A stretch of DNA of 64,000 nt from Brevibacillus fortis (GCF_003013395.1 NZ_PXZM01000035.1:1-64000); one strand, 5' to 3'; positions 1 to 9,243 are shown, counted from the stretch's first letter. Made by a program: numbers and translations. The notes: a model not told the origin generated them from the letters alone.

Positions 1-98
1 GGGGTCAGTGCATTTATTTCGGAGCGGACAGTCTAACCCCTTGCGGGGCGTAGGCCGAAGCGTAGACTGGAAATGGGCTTCTTCCCCTCCACTACAGC
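1..98 (+). repeat. Structured palindromic repeat, copy A (3' half only)
   Basis: This is the right half of the dispersed element described in the findings; the left half lies outside the window. Positions 37-75 are identical to 46103-46141 in copy D (39 bp), and the end CTCCACTACAGC matches the 3' terminus of the other copies. CAGTCTA (29-35) can pair with TAGACTG (63-69), enclosing a CCCC-TTGC-GGGG hairpin. It sits just beyond the motB terminator. No open frame is evident. Confidence 0.75.
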
Positions 99-112
99 TA
101 CAATAAAAAAAT

Positions 113-141
113 AAAGGATAGCACCCAAGGCGCTATCCTTT
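113..141 (-). terminator. Intrinsic terminator of motAB
   Basis: A 10-bp stem (AAAGGATAGC / GCTATCCTTT) is followed on the minus strand by an A/T-rich run of T residues (104-112). It lies 8 bp past the motB stop codon. Confidence 0.85.
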
Positions 142-148
142 GTCTTTA

Positions 149-958
149 TTACGGATTCACACTATTTTTCGGAGGAGAAGCCAGATCACGCAGGATCGCT
201 ACCTCTACCCGTCTGTTTTTCGCTCTGCCTTCTGCCGTCGTATTCGGCGCTACCGGATGGTATTCTCCCAAGCCTGTCGCGCTGAACTTCGTCGGGTCTA
301 GGTTCTTGTTTTCCAGAAGCACCTTCAAGAAATTAACCGAACGTTTGGCACTGAGATCCCAGTTGGACGGGAACTCTGCACGGCGAATCGGCACATTGTC
401 CGTATGTCCAGTTACAGTCACTTTTTTCGGGTGAGGCACCAGCATCGCTGCCATTTCAGACGCAAGCTTTCTCGCTTCTGGTTTCAGATCAGCTTTTCCG
501 GAGTCAAACAGCGCATTATCCAAAATGGTAATCAGCAGTCCTTCTTCGGTCAGCTTGGTCTGTAGCTTGTCCTGCAGCTTGTTTTGCTGAATGTATCCGT
601 CCAGCTTTGTCTGTAGCTTTTTCAAGTCCTCTGTCTCTTTGCGGACTGCTTCTTCCAGACGCTTTTCTTCTTCTGTCTTCTGTTTTTCTGCTTCCTGTGC
701 GCCTTTGTGCAAGGTTTGCTGCTGAAGCTCCGGGTCTAGTGGTACCGGGCTTGGGTAGTTCATGACTCCCACACCGCCGTTGATTGCAACGTTGAAGGAC
801 CGAACCATTTGGTCGAACTTCTTCGCATCCATCTCGCTAGAGGCGAACAACACGATAAACAAAGCGAGCAGAAGGGTGAGCAAGTCCGCGTATGGAATTA
901 GCCAAGACTCGTCCATATGCTCTTCATGATGAGCATGTCTCTTTGGTCGCTTAGCCAT
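149..958 (-). CDS. motB: Flagellar motor stator protein MotB
   Basis: MotB anchors the stator to peptidoglycan and forms the ion channel with MotA. The 269-residue protein has a basic N-terminus, one membrane helix at about residues 20-41 with the channel aspartate at D25 in PYADLLTLL, a charged coiled linker at about 85-135, and a C-terminal OmpA/MotB peptidoglycan-binding domain (TGHTDNVPI near residue 183, then NWDLSAKRS). Its start overlaps the end of motA by 8 bp, so translation is probably coupled. MotB (proton) versus MotS (sodium) is not proven by sequence, but length and motif fit MotB well. Confidence 0.93.
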   Translation of the reverse strand: MAKRPKRHAHHEEHMDESWLIPYADLLTLLLALFIVLFASSEMDAKKFDQMVRSFNVAINGGVGVMNYPSPVPLDPELQQQTLHKGAQEAEKQKTEEEKRLEEAVRKETEDLKKLQTKLDGYIQQNKLQDKLQTKLTEEGLLITILDNALFDSGKADLKPEARKLASEMAAMLVPHPKKVTVTGHTDNVPIRRAEFPSNWDLSAKRSVNFLKVLLENKNLDPTKFSATGLGEYHPVAPNTTAEGRAKNRRVEVAILRDLASPPKNSVNP

Positions 959-1766
959 TTACCGCAGCTCCTTCCTCCCTCTTCTCTTCCTTCATTTCTT
1001 CTTTCATCTCTGCACGCTCTTGGTATGGGATGTAAACCAACAGCTTTTGTTCAATCGCAGTCGGAGATACACCTGCTTGAATGGAGAGCAGTCCTTCGAC
1101 CATGATTTTTTTGATTTCGATTTCTGCCTTCGACTTCCGTTTGAGCTTGGTTGCGAACGGATGCCATAATACGTAACCCGTGAAAATACCGAGCAACGTA
1201 GCTACGAACGCAGCCGCAATGGATACGCCCAACGCATCAATGTCACTCAAGTTACCCAAGGCCGCAATCAGACCAACAACCGCACCCAATACCCCGAGTG
1301 TCGGAGCGTAGCTTCCCGCTTGGCTAAATACGAGTGCACCCGCCTGATGACGCTCTTCAATAGCATGAATCTCTTCGTTCAGGACATCGCGGACAAAATC
1401 CGGTTCGCCACCATCAATAATCATTTTCATACCGTTACGCAGGAATGGGTCTTCAATCTCATCAGAAGTGTTTTCCAGTGCAAGCAATCCTTCGCGACGT
1501 GCAATGGAAGCCCAGTTCATGAATTGACCGATCAACTCTCTTTTTTCAGGGAGCTGTTGTTCTTTAAAAATTATCTTGAAAAGGGCAGGAATACGCTTGA
1601 TTTCCGACATGGGAAATGCGTTGAAAATGGCAGCAATAGTACCTACGATGATGATCATAATTGCTGCTGGATTCAGTAATGACATGGGACTCGCATGCTT
1701 CAAGATCATCCCGACCACTACTGCGATAATACCTAGAACTAAACCTATCAAGGTAGACTTTTCCAT
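951..1766 (-). CDS. motA: Flagellar motor stator protein MotA
   Basis: MotA is the stator subunit that converts ion flow through MotA4B2 into rotor torque. The 271-residue protein has four predicted membrane helices, with a cytoplasmic loop containing the conserved charged stretch SIARREGLLALE, and ends in a Lys/Glu-rich tail. The ATG at 1766 was chosen because GGGAG precedes it by 7 nt; the upstream in-frame ATG at 1787 has no ribosome site. It is first in a two-gene motA-motB operon. Confidence 0.93.
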   Translation of the reverse strand: MEKSTLIGLVLGIIAVVVGMILKHASPMSLLNPAAIMIIIVGTIAAIFNAFPMSEIKRIPALFKIIFKEQQLPEKRELIGQFMNWASIARREGLLALENTSDEIEDPFLRNGMKMIIDGGEPDFVRDVLNEEIHAIEERHQAGALVFSQAGSYAPTLGVLGAVVGLIAALGNLSDIDALGVSIAAAFVATLLGIFTGYVLWHPFATKLKRKSKAEIEIKKIMVEGLLSIQAGVSPTAIEQKLLVYIPYQERAEMKEEMKEEKREEGAAVNG

Positions 1767-1856
1767 CGTGACACTCCCTACTTCCATAATCGAAATCTAT
1801 CTATATATGGTTTCGGAATTTTTGCGCTCACTTGTGAGGCTTTTCGAAAAAAACGC

Positions 1857-2588
1857 TCATACGAACGACTGAACTAGTCCAATCATGACCAAAAGTCCTA
1901 GAATGAACGAAAAAGTCGCGGAACGAGCATGACCATCTCCATGGCTTTCGGGGATGAGTTCCTTGTAAACGATAAACAACATCGCGCCTGCGGCAAAGGA
2001 AAGTCCGTATGGCACCAGCCCTTGGACCACAGAGGTCAGATAATAGCCACAGATCCCAGAGACGAATTCGACTGCTCCGGTCATCGTAGCCAAAATAAAC
2101 GCCTTGAGACGACTGACCTTTTGATTGATCAGGAAAAGAGCCACCAGAAAGCCTTCTGGTGCATTTTGCAGACCGATTGCAAAAGAAATCAGGCCACCCA
2201 AGCTGGACTGTTCACTCGAATAGCTCACCCCAACGGACAAGCCCTCAGGAATATTGTGCAAGGTAATCGCAGACAAAATAAGCAGCGATTGCGAATCCAT
2301 CGAAATGTTGATTCTCGTATGCTCCAGATCGATATGTGGAACGATGCTTTCCAACACCGTAAGCAACAATGTTCCCGTAAGCACTCCCAAACAAACAATA
2401 ATAAATGGCGCACTCTGAAGTGCCTGTGGGATCAGACTAAATGTCGAGGCAGCCACCATAATTCCAGCCGTAAACGCCAGCAATATATCCCGCCATCGAT
2501 GTGATACCGACTTGAAGAAAAGGATAGGCAAGGCGCCCACACCAGTAGCCATGGCAGAAAGAAAGCTACCGATCAGTAGTTGTTCCAT
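1857..2588 (-). CDS. ZIP family divalent metal transporter
   Basis: This is a 243-residue membrane protein with about eight hydrophobic segments. HNIPEG in the fourth helix and QNAPEG in the fifth are the metal-site motifs of the ZIP family (zinc and iron import). The second motif lacks the usual histidine, as in GufA-like bacterial ZIPs. A GGAGG site sits 7 nt before the ATG. It stands alone between motA and peptide deformylase. Substrate (Zn, Fe or Mn) cannot be told from sequence. Confidence 0.85.
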   Translation of the reverse strand: MEQLLIGSFLSAMATGVGALPILFFKSVSHRWRDILLAFTAGIMVAASTFSLIPQALQSAPFIIVCLGVLTGTLLLTVLESIVPHIDLEHTRINISMDSQSLLILSAITLHNIPEGLSVGVSYSSEQSSLGGLISFAIGLQNAPEGFLVALFLINQKVSRLKAFILATMTGAVEFVSGICGYYLTSVVQGLVPYGLSFAAGAMLFIVYKELIPESHGDGHARSATFSFILGLLVMIGLVQSFV

Positions 2589-2698
2589 GTGTGTTCCTCC
2601 ACGTAATAATGCCGCTCTTCAGATGATACCATTTAGGTTCACAGAAAAGATATCCGGAACAAACGGCCTTCTACTATCTTATTTCCTAGATGGAGACG

Positions 2699-3214
2699 TT
2701 ACGCCTTTTTTGTTAAGCGGATCACATCCAGCAGATCAATTCTTTGTCGTGTTTTTTCATGATACAGCCATTTTTCCTGAACATGATCCACAAATAAAAT
2801 CCCGTCTAAATGATCGATTTCATGCTGCATACAAACAGCAAGGAATCCATCTGCCGCAAGGATCATTTCCTCGCCTTGTCTGTTCAGCGTCCTCACCTTT
2901 ACATGCTCGGCTCTCTTTACATTGCCATAGTATCCTGGAAAAGATAAGCAGGCTTCCATTCCGATTTGTTCGCCACTCCTTTCTATGATTTCCGGATTCA
3001 TGAGCTCAATTAATCCATCTCCGCAATCCATGACAATGACCCTGCGAAGAATTCCTACTTGAGGTGCGGCAAGGCCAGCACGGCCGTCCGTGGCATATAA
3101 GGTTTCAGCCATCTCATCCAGTAGCTTGAACGTTTTCTCATTTAGCTCATCCACCGGCTTGGCTACTTTGCGCAAGATCGGATCTCCAAAAGGTAAAATC
3201 TGTTTCACTGCCAT
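2699..3214 (-). CDS. def: Peptide deformylase
   Basis: The enzyme removes the formyl group from the initiator methionine of new proteins. All three motifs are present in 171 residues: GLAAPQVG (47-54), EACLSFPG (87-94, metal ligand C89) and HEIDHLDG (131-138, ligands H131 and H135, catalytic E132). The second motif has Ala where EGCLS is usual. It lies 4 bp after a small XRE-type regulator in the same direction, so the two are probably co-transcribed. It may be a secondary deformylase, since it is not beside fmt; that part is inference. Confidence 0.92.
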   Translation of the reverse strand: MAVKQILPFGDPILRKVAKPVDELNEKTFKLLDEMAETLYATDGRAGLAAPQVGILRRVIVMDCGDGLIELMNPEIIERSGEQIGMEACLSFPGYYGNVKRAEHVKVRTLNRQGEEMILAADGFLAVCMQHEIDHLDGILFVDHVQEKWLYHEKTRQRIDLLDVIRLTKKA

Positions 3215-3218
3215 ATTG

Positions 3219-3461
3219 TTATGCTCCCTTCACTCTATTAGGTGGTGTATAGGCCCACAAGTCATTTGGTGTACACTCCAGGGCTGTACAGAGTGCATCA
3301 AGTGTCTCGGCTTTCATTTGTTTGGGTTGACTGGTCAGCAAAGCACTGATGGAGGCTGGGGACAGACTGTAATTTGCTTTCTCTTTCAACAGCCTTGCTA
3401 AAGCGGCTCCCGTCCAAATTCCTCTTTCTGCCATTACTTTTCGCAACATCCAGACAAGCAT
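3219..3461 (-). CDS. Small XRE-family helix-turn-helix regulator
   Basis: The 80-residue protein has a Cro/CI-type helix-turn-helix (residues about 20-68; ALARLLKEK, SPASISALLTS, then LDALCTALECTPNDLW). The start at 3461 is preceded by GAGGGG; the frame stays open further upstream but shows no ribosome site. The stop overlaps the ribosome site of def, so regulator and deformylase form a tight two-gene unit. A perfect inverted repeat 37 bp upstream is a likely operator for autoregulation. Confidence 0.8.
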   Translation of the reverse strand: MLVWMLRKVMAERGIWTGAALARLLKEKANYSLSPASISALLTSQPKQMKAETLDALCTALECTPNDLWAYTPPNRVKGA

Positions 3462-3497
3462 CTTTTCACCCCTCGAAATTTCGGTACTAGCTAATTT

Positions 3498-3516
3498 TAT
3501 TAGGCAACACCTAATA
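3498..3516. promoter_or_regulatory. Inverted repeat, candidate operator of the XRE-def unit
   Basis: TATTAGG-CAACA-CCTAATA is a perfect 7-bp inverted repeat with a 5-bp spacer, upstream of the XRE start and downstream of the flavin-reductase terminator. Its position fits an autoregulatory operator. Binding is inferred. Confidence 0.5.
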
Positions 3517-3540
3517 TACCACATTTTGTCTACAGAAATA

Positions 3541-3567
3541 AAAAAACGCCAAAACCTTGGCGTTTTT
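3541..3567 (-). terminator. Intrinsic terminator of the flavin reductase gene
   Basis: The hairpin AACGCCAA-GG-TT-TTGGCGTT is followed by a run of T residues on the minus strand, directly after the reductase stop. Confidence 0.85.
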
Positions 3568-3573
3568 GACGTT

Positions 3574-4176
3574 CTATGTTTCCGATCGATATGTCTTCCC
3601 CAACTGATCACTCAGACCAAAATAATGGCGGAAGTTGTAGATCAGCGGATTCCATGCTTGGGGGTCCACGTGATGAGCGCTTTTGACAATCTGTTTGTCT
3701 GCATGTACGTGACACACTTCTGTCTCCACAATCGCAAACATGTCGGCATAGTCTGGAAAACGGATGGTGCGGACGACTGCTTCGAGTTGAAGCGGGCATT
3801 CTCCCACTCGCTTTGGACGAACGATAGCAGATTTAACAGGAGTCAAATTACCTGCCTGAAACTTATCCGCTTCATAGCGGAAGCCCAGCTCCTTTTTATA
3901 GTCGGGTACGGGATTGCGGCCTGTTAGCGGAGCCAATGCTTCCACTTGCTGCCACATGGAGGCATCCGGCAAATTGATGACACACTCCGGCCGCTGCCGC
4001 AAATTTTCCAATCCATGTGAGCCAAACCCGAGTCCTAGAATGACATAATTTCCTAACGCCCATGACGATGAAATGGGACTGATATTCGTTGTTCCATCTT
4101 CATTTTCGGTCGTCAACAAGACGACGGGAGTTCCGTAATACAAAATCTTCGGTTGGATGATAGTATGGCTTGTCAT
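3574..4176 (-). CDS. Flavin reductase-like FMN-binding protein
   Basis: This 200-residue protein has the split-barrel flavin-binding fold of the flavin reductase-like family: early VVLLTTENEDGTTNISPISSS, a GFGSHGLENL segment, and VCHVHADKQIV near the end. Members bind FMN and act as NAD(P)H:flavin reductases or in reductive detoxification. The start at 4176 has AAAGGAGG 8 nt upstream; the ATG at 4182 would be only 2 nt away from it. It is a single-gene unit with its own terminator. The substrate is unknown. Confidence 0.8.
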   Translation of the reverse strand: MTSHTIIQPKILYYGTPVVLLTTENEDGTTNISPISSSWALGNYVILGLGFGSHGLENLRQRPECVINLPDASMWQQVEALAPLTGRNPVPDYKKELGFRYEADKFQAGNLTPVKSAIVRPKRVGECPLQLEAVVRTIRFPDYADMFAIVETEVCHVHADKQIVKSAHHVDPQAWNPLIYNFRHYFGLSDQLGKTYRSET

Positions 4177-4279
4177 GAACATAGCCTCCTTTGACTAGAA
4201 TCCATCTTGCTACTACTTATTCTAGTCGAGGAATATTTCCATCACGCTCGAAGTGTGATTGTATGCTTCCCTCCGCAAA

Positions 4280-5059
4280 TTAGCGTGCTCCTGCTTCTTG
4301 GAGGATTTGCACAATCTCGTTATAACCGCGTTCTTTTGCACGATACAGAGGTGTTTTCCCTTCGCTATCCGAGATGTTCACATCAGCGCCGTGGTCGATT
4401 AACAGTTGGACCATCTCTTGTTGTTTTTTTCCGCCATCGTTCAATACGATAGCTTCCATCAATGCTGTCCATCCCGGGTTGTTCACATGGTTGACGTCTA
4501 CATCCGTCCGGGTAAGAAGTTCCTTTGCTACTTCCACATAGCCATGTTCTGCCGCTGGAATCAAAGGTGTTCCTCCGTAGCGGTTGTAAATCTTCGTATC
4601 TGGACCCGCATCGATCACCAGCTTCAAGATCTCCAGGTACCCTTCTGCTCCCGCATACAAGAACGGATTATCTTGACGGTCATCCTGAATATTGATATCG
4701 GCTCCTGCTTCAATGAGAACCTTCACTGTTTCCACATGGTTGCCGTGTGTAGCCGCCATCGCCGCTGTTCTTCCACGATCATCCTGTGCGTTTATCTCGG
4801 CCCCTGCTGCCAAGCTAGCCTTGACTTCATCCGTTTTGCCCTCGACTGCGGCAGAGAGTAGTTTTTTGTTCATATCTTTCACTTCTTCTTGAGATAGAGT
4901 CGGCTTTTTACCTGTCTGTGATTGTTGTGGTGGTGGTTGTGCTGGTGTTGCTGGTTGTTGCTGTGCGGTCGTTACCGCCGGAGCTGTTGTAGACGGTTCA
5001 TCTATACAGCCAGTCAACAGCATTCCGAATGGGATTGCAGTGAAAATGAGTCTGTACAT
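4280..5059 (-). CDS. Ankyrin-repeat lipoprotein
   Basis: The 259-residue protein starts with a lipoprotein signal ending in LLTGC (lipidated Cys18), followed by a Thr/Ala/Pro/Gln-rich linker and about five ankyrin repeats (residues 70-259; for example DDRGRTAAMAATHGNHVETV and GADVNISDSEGKTPLYRA). It should be anchored outside the membrane, where the repeats would bind a partner protein. Its neighbours do not indicate a function. The next gene upstream is an unrelated secreted protein. Confidence 0.82.
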   Translation of the reverse strand: MYRLIFTAIPFGMLLTGCIDEPSTTAPAVTTAQQQPATPAQPPPQQSQTGKKPTLSQEEVKDMNKKLLSAAVEGKTDEVKASLAAGAEINAQDDRGRTAAMAATHGNHVETVKVLIEAGADINIQDDRQDNPFLYAGAEGYLEILKLVIDAGPDTKIYNRYGGTPLIPAAEHGYVEVAKELLTRTDVDVNHVNNPGWTALMEAIVLNDGGKKQQEMVQLLIDHGADVNISDSEGKTPLYRAKERGYNEIVQILQEAGAR

Positions 5060-5099
5060 TTGGCTACCTTCCTCCTTGGTATGTCATTGAGATAAAGGC

Positions 5100-5126
5100 C
5101 TAAGCCCGGTTGCGTACCGAGCTTAG
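5100..5126 (-). terminator. Possible terminator of the duplicated surface protein gene
   Basis: CTAAGC-(C)-CGGT / ACCG-(A)-GCTTAG form a hairpin 18 bp past the stop. The T tract behind it (GCCTTTATC on the minus strand) is weak. Confidence 0.5.
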
Positions 5127-5143
5127 ATCGCCTATTTAGAGGT

Positions 5144-7162
5144 TTATTTTGTAGTGAAGGTCAGTCCTGCCCATTGCCCTACAGGAGTAACGGAATACAT
5201 AGTGTTTGGTTCTAATTTGCCACCGTTCATGATCTCAAAGATTCCCGTAGCGCCTTTTCGTGTAGTTACCTTGTATTGGGCTACGAGCTCTGTTCCGTCT
5301 GGTGCTGTTAGCTTGATTTGGCGGAATGCAAACAGTTCATCACGCGGATCTGTGCTCAGTCTTACCTCCAGCGTGGTTTCGTTTACTTCTTCTACAGAGC
5401 GAATCGTAAGCGGGTTGATCGCTTTCGCAGTGAACTTCGTATCCTTAATATCGGCCCAATCAGATGTAACGGTGTATTCTACACCTGGAATCAGTGTCAC
5501 CCCGGCTGGCAAACGGAATTTTGGCTCCTGACGACCATCTGTGGCTTGGGTAAATGGAACGTACGTCGCTACGATTGGTTCGCCACCCTCTGGCGTGATG
5601 TACACTTGTGCCGTTCTCAGAGATGGAATGATCTCATAGCTCTTTCCACGGTAGCGATTGTTTTCATCTAAGACAAAGTCCAGGCCATTTCGTTTGCCGA
5701 CATAAGACGCAATCACATTTTCATAGTCCGTCACGCCAGCGCGCAGGCTTGATTCGATCTCAATCGTATCGTACGCTACCTGACGAGCTTCGACCATGTC
5801 CACCCTATCGCTGTTTGTTTCAAACGTACCAGTCTCGTCGTCTTTGTATGTCAACGTGTAAGTCGTGTCAGAAGCCTGAGGCGTCGTTGGAACAAAGTAG
5901 GTAGCTGTTGTCCCTGTTTTTAACTGCGGGATATTGCGAATCGTCAAACCATTATCAAATTGGAAATTTTCCTGTGCTTGTGCAAGCGCCAGATCTTCTG
6001 TTACGAGTGGAGCAGAGAAGGTAACTTCCAATGTGATCGGATTGAGCGACTTGATGCTGCGCACTTCTGCATTTTCATCTGGTTGGGCATCCGTTGTAAC
6101 GGACACGTTTCGTGCTGTAGCCCATTCGCCTACTGGTTCCACCTGATAAGTGACATTCGAGTCCAGCTCTTCACCTTTCATGATTTCAAACGTACCTGTC
6201 GCCCCATTGCGTGTCGTAAATTTGTATTGGGCAACCAGCTCTGTTCCATCTGGAGCTGTCAACGTGATGCGACGGAGTGGGAAAATTTCTTCGCGCGGGT
6301 CGCGTCGCAGTATGACATCGAGTGTGGTTTCACTTGTTGCTTTTACAGACTGGATGGTAAGTGGATCGATATCTTTCGCCGTAAAGGTAGCGTCACGGAA
6401 ATCAGCCCAATCAGCGGAAACCGTGTAAGTAACACCCGGCTCAAGCTCCTCTCCTTCTGGCAGACGGAATTTCGGTTCTTGACGACCATCCGTATTCTGG
6501 GTGAACGGAACGTAAGTAGCAATGATCGGCTCACCGTTTCTCGGTGTCAGAGTTACTTGTGTACCGCGCAAGGAAGAGATGATTTGGTATTCCTTTCCTT
6601 TGTAACGGTTGTCCTCATCCAGTTCAAAGTCTAGGCCGCCTCGTTTGCCTGCGTACGCTTCAATCACATTTCCGTAATCCGTTACGCGGTCACTCAAGCG
6701 AGACTCTAACTCAATGGTATCATTGTCTACTTGACGTGCCTCTCTCATATTGATTTGTTCTGTGTTAGCTGTGAAAGTGCCTACTTCCTCGCCTTTGTAG
6801 CTGAAGGTATACGCCGTTCCTTCCTCTTGCGGGGTAGTAGGGACGATGTAGGTAGACTTGAATCCAGTTTTTAGCTGTGGAACATTTCGAATGGACAGGT
6901 CGTTATCGAATTCGAAGTTTTTCTGTGCGTTGTTGAGTGCCACTTCTTCTGAGCTGAGCGGCTCTGCAAAGGTGATCTCTAGTGTAATGGAATTCAGAGA
7001 CTTGATGCTCGTTACCTCAACAGCTTCGCTTTCGTTCTGCTTATCATGAGAGGCTGCTCTCGCTACTGTATCCATGTTCAGAACGTTGAAAGGAACCGCT
7101 ACCCCTGTTCCAAGCATCGCCGCGAGTAAAAGTAGTGAGAGGTGCTTTTTCGTTTTCTTCAT
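5144..7162 (-). CDS. Secreted protein with two tandem copies of a ~310-residue module
   Basis: A 672-residue protein with a signal peptide (MKKTKKHLSLLLLAAMLG, cleavage near ARAASH). The mature part is two near-parallel copies. SIKSLNSITLEITFAEPL in copy one matches SIKSLNPITLEVTFSAPL in copy two. VPFTQNTDGRQEPKFRLP matches VPFTQATDGRQEPKFRLP, and LTAPDGTELVAQYK occurs twice. Each copy appears to hold about three beta-sandwich (Ig/Fn3-like) domains. The start at 7162 is set by AAGGAG 8 nt upstream. A role at the cell surface is likely; no catalytic motif or cell-wall anchor is visible, and I do not recognise a named family. Confidence 0.72.
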   Translation of the reverse strand: MKKTKKHLSLLLLAAMLGTGVAVPFNVLNMDTVARAASHDKQNESEAVEVTSIKSLNSITLEITFAEPLSSEEVALNNAQKNFEFDNDLSIRNVPQLKTGFKSTYIVPTTPQEEGTAYTFSYKGEEVGTFTANTEQINMREARQVDNDTIELESRLSDRVTDYGNVIEAYAGKRGGLDFELDEDNRYKGKEYQIISSLRGTQVTLTPRNGEPIIATYVPFTQNTDGRQEPKFRLPEGEELEPGVTYTVSADWADFRDATFTAKDIDPLTIQSVKATSETTLDVILRRDPREEIFPLRRITLTAPDGTELVAQYKFTTRNGATGTFEIMKGEELDSNVTYQVEPVGEWATARNVSVTTDAQPDENAEVRSIKSLNPITLEVTFSAPLVTEDLALAQAQENFQFDNGLTIRNIPQLKTGTTATYFVPTTPQASDTTYTLTYKDDETGTFETNSDRVDMVEARQVAYDTIEIESSLRAGVTDYENVIASYVGKRNGLDFVLDENNRYRGKSYEIIPSLRTAQVYITPEGGEPIVATYVPFTQATDGRQEPKFRLPAGVTLIPGVEYTVTSDWADIKDTKFTAKAINPLTIRSVEEVNETTLEVRLSTDPRDELFAFRQIKLTAPDGTELVAQYKVTTRKGATGIFEIMNGGKLEPNTMYSVTPVGQWAGLTFTTK

Positions 7163-7290
7163 ACGATCATCTCCTTGTCTACGATGGGGGATCAACCCTC
7201 TGAATCTATCGTAGTCGGAAGAGATAAACTCCTACTAAACCTGATCTTAATGAACTATTTCGTAAAGATTAACTTTTTCTAAAAAAAAGA

Positions 7291-7315
7291 AAAACGCCAA
7301 TCATTTTGGCGTTTT
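7291..7315 (-). terminator. Intrinsic terminator of the chemotaxis receptor gene
   Basis: AAAACGCCAA-TCATT-TTGGCGTTTT followed on the minus strand by a long T-rich run. Confidence 0.88.
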
Positions 7316-7338
7316 GCGTTTATCTGTACGGTATATGC

Positions 7339-9066
7339 CTACACCTTGAATCGACGAATCATGTGCTGCAGCTCTTCTGCCATATTGGAAAGAGCTGTCG
7401 CTGATGAAGCGATTTCCTCCATAGAAGCGAGCTGCTGCTGTGTAGCAGCGGATACGTTTTGCGTGCCATCAGCAGTCAAGTCGGAAACTTCACTGACCAG
7501 CTCCATCGCTTGTACGACCTGTTCGGAATGGGCAGACACTTCCTGGGCAGATGCAGACACGTCGTGAATTTGGTCTGCTACTGTGCCAATCGAGTTCTGA
7601 ATTTGCCCGAAAGTTTCACCCGCACGATGAACGACGCGAATTCCTTCTTGCACTTCCCGAGTACCTGTTTCCATCGATTCGACCGCGACTTTTGTATCTG
7701 TCTGAATCGTACTAATCAATTGCGCGATTTTTTGGGCAGACTGTGCCGACTGCTCTGCCAGCTTCCGTACTTCATCTGCGACAACCGCAAATCCACGGCC
7801 GTGCTCTCCTGCGCGTGCTGCTTCAATCGCTGCATTGAGGGCAAGCAGGTTGGTTTGATCCGCAATGCCTGTAATAACCTCGATGATCTCTCCGATTGCT
7901 TGAGAATGACTGCCCAGACCATCTACCACGGATGAGAGCTCACGCATGGAAGTATGGATCGCATTCATTTGTTGAACCGCTGCCTGAATCGACTGGTTCC
8001 CTTCTCCTGCCATGTTGGCGACTTCGCTCACCAAATTGGATGTTTGCTGGGCATTATTTGCGATTTGACGAATTCCTCGTGACATATCATCAATGGATTT
8101 CGCTCCATTTTCTACACTCATTACCTGGCGATCAACACCTGCTGCCACTTCTTGAACGGTAACGGCAATCTGTTCGGTGGCCCTGCTCGTCTGATCTGCA
8201 CTTGCTGTCAATTGCTCAGCCGATGCAGCTACCTGCTCGGATGTCCCGCCTACCTGACGAATGACAGTGGTTAAACTGGTAGCCATCTCATTAAACGAAT
8301 TCGTCAGATCAAAAATCTCGTCACGAGTTTTGACAACCAATGGCTCTGCTCGCAAATCTCCATCAGCGACTTTCTTCATCTCTTCCATCAAACGCTGGAT
8401 CGGTTGACGGATATTTACTGTCAGCCAGACAGCAAGTGATATACCAGCAATCACAGAGACAACCATGACGATGAGCATGTCCCGTTTTACGGATTCGTAC
8501 ATTTGTGCGCTTTCCGTGCCAACGCGTTGGGCTCCTTCGCTGTTATACGTAATCAGTGCATCCAAGTATTTTTTGCGTTCAAGAAACAGTTCACTGCTTT
8601 TTTTCTTGATGAGCTCCAGCTCAGCCATGTCTGCATCGCTAGCAGCCTTTCTGATATCCACTCTTTTGCCGATTTCGACGAACCGAGGGTTGAATTCTTC
8701 ATATTTTTTCAGCGCCTGCTTCAATCCCTCATAATTTTGGCGGTCCTCTTCACCGACAATCGTTTTTTCATAGCTGGCCAATAGCCCGTCAATATAGGCA
8801 AATTGATCATCCACTGTTTTTGCATACTTGTTCTTGTCATCCATGTTCTCTGTTGTGAGCATGGTTTGTGTAACCCCGTGAATGGTTTCCAGCGTCATGT
8901 TGATCTTTAGAATGTCTTCTAATCCTGGGCGCCAGCTTGTATTCATTTCGACCATCTTCTGGTTCATCTGCTGCATCATGATAATGCTTGTTATTCCCGT
9001 AAAGAGAATGATTACCAGGACAAATGCGAATGCACCACCCAGTTTTTTTCCGATCGTCCATTTCAT
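7339..9066 (-). CDS. Methyl-accepting chemotaxis protein
   Basis: The 575-residue receptor has membrane helix 1 at about residues 10-32, a ~155-residue four-helix-bundle sensor region, helix 2 at about 192-213, a HAMP domain to about 267, and a cytoplasmic signalling domain. The tip contains IADQTNLLALNAAIEAARAG and GRGFAVVADEVRKLAEQS, which contact CheA/CheW. It passes ligand signals to the flagellar motor. The ligand cannot be read from the sequence. The ribosome site is weak (GTGGTG). It is monocistronic with its own terminator. Confidence 0.92.
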   Translation of the reverse strand: MKWTIGKKLGGAFAFVLVIILFTGITSIIMMQQMNQKMVEMNTSWRPGLEDILKINMTLETIHGVTQTMLTTENMDDKNKYAKTVDDQFAYIDGLLASYEKTIVGEEDRQNYEGLKQALKKYEEFNPRFVEIGKRVDIRKAASDADMAELELIKKKSSELFLERKKYLDALITYNSEGAQRVGTESAQMYESVKRDMLIVMVVSVIAGISLAVWLTVNIRQPIQRLMEEMKKVADGDLRAEPLVVKTRDEIFDLTNSFNEMATSLTTVIRQVGGTSEQVAASAEQLTASADQTSRATEQIAVTVQEVAAGVDRQVMSVENGAKSIDDMSRGIRQIANNAQQTSNLVSEVANMAGEGNQSIQAAVQQMNAIHTSMRELSSVVDGLGSHSQAIGEIIEVITGIADQTNLLALNAAIEAARAGEHGRGFAVVADEVRKLAEQSAQSAQKIAQLISTIQTDTKVAVESMETGTREVQEGIRVVHRAGETFGQIQNSIGTVADQIHDVSASAQEVSAHSEQVVQAMELVSEVSDLTADGTQNVSAATQQQLASMEEIASSATALSNMAEELQHMIRRFKV

Positions 9067-9243
9067 TTCGTAAACACCACTTTTCTTGACTTAATGATGA
9101 TAGCGTAATCTCCTTTTCCCTCCCAACTGATGGAATAAACCTTTATGCGCATAAAAATATTGATCTTTACACAAAAATTAGAATCCACAATTCAGAAAAC
9201 TCCTGTAAGATAGATGAAAATGAAGCAGAATGGAGGACTGATG

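Noticed and set aside
1786..1856. Upstream ATG (1787) as motA start
   Set aside because: No ribosome site precedes it, whereas GGGAG precedes the ATG at 1766 at proper distance.
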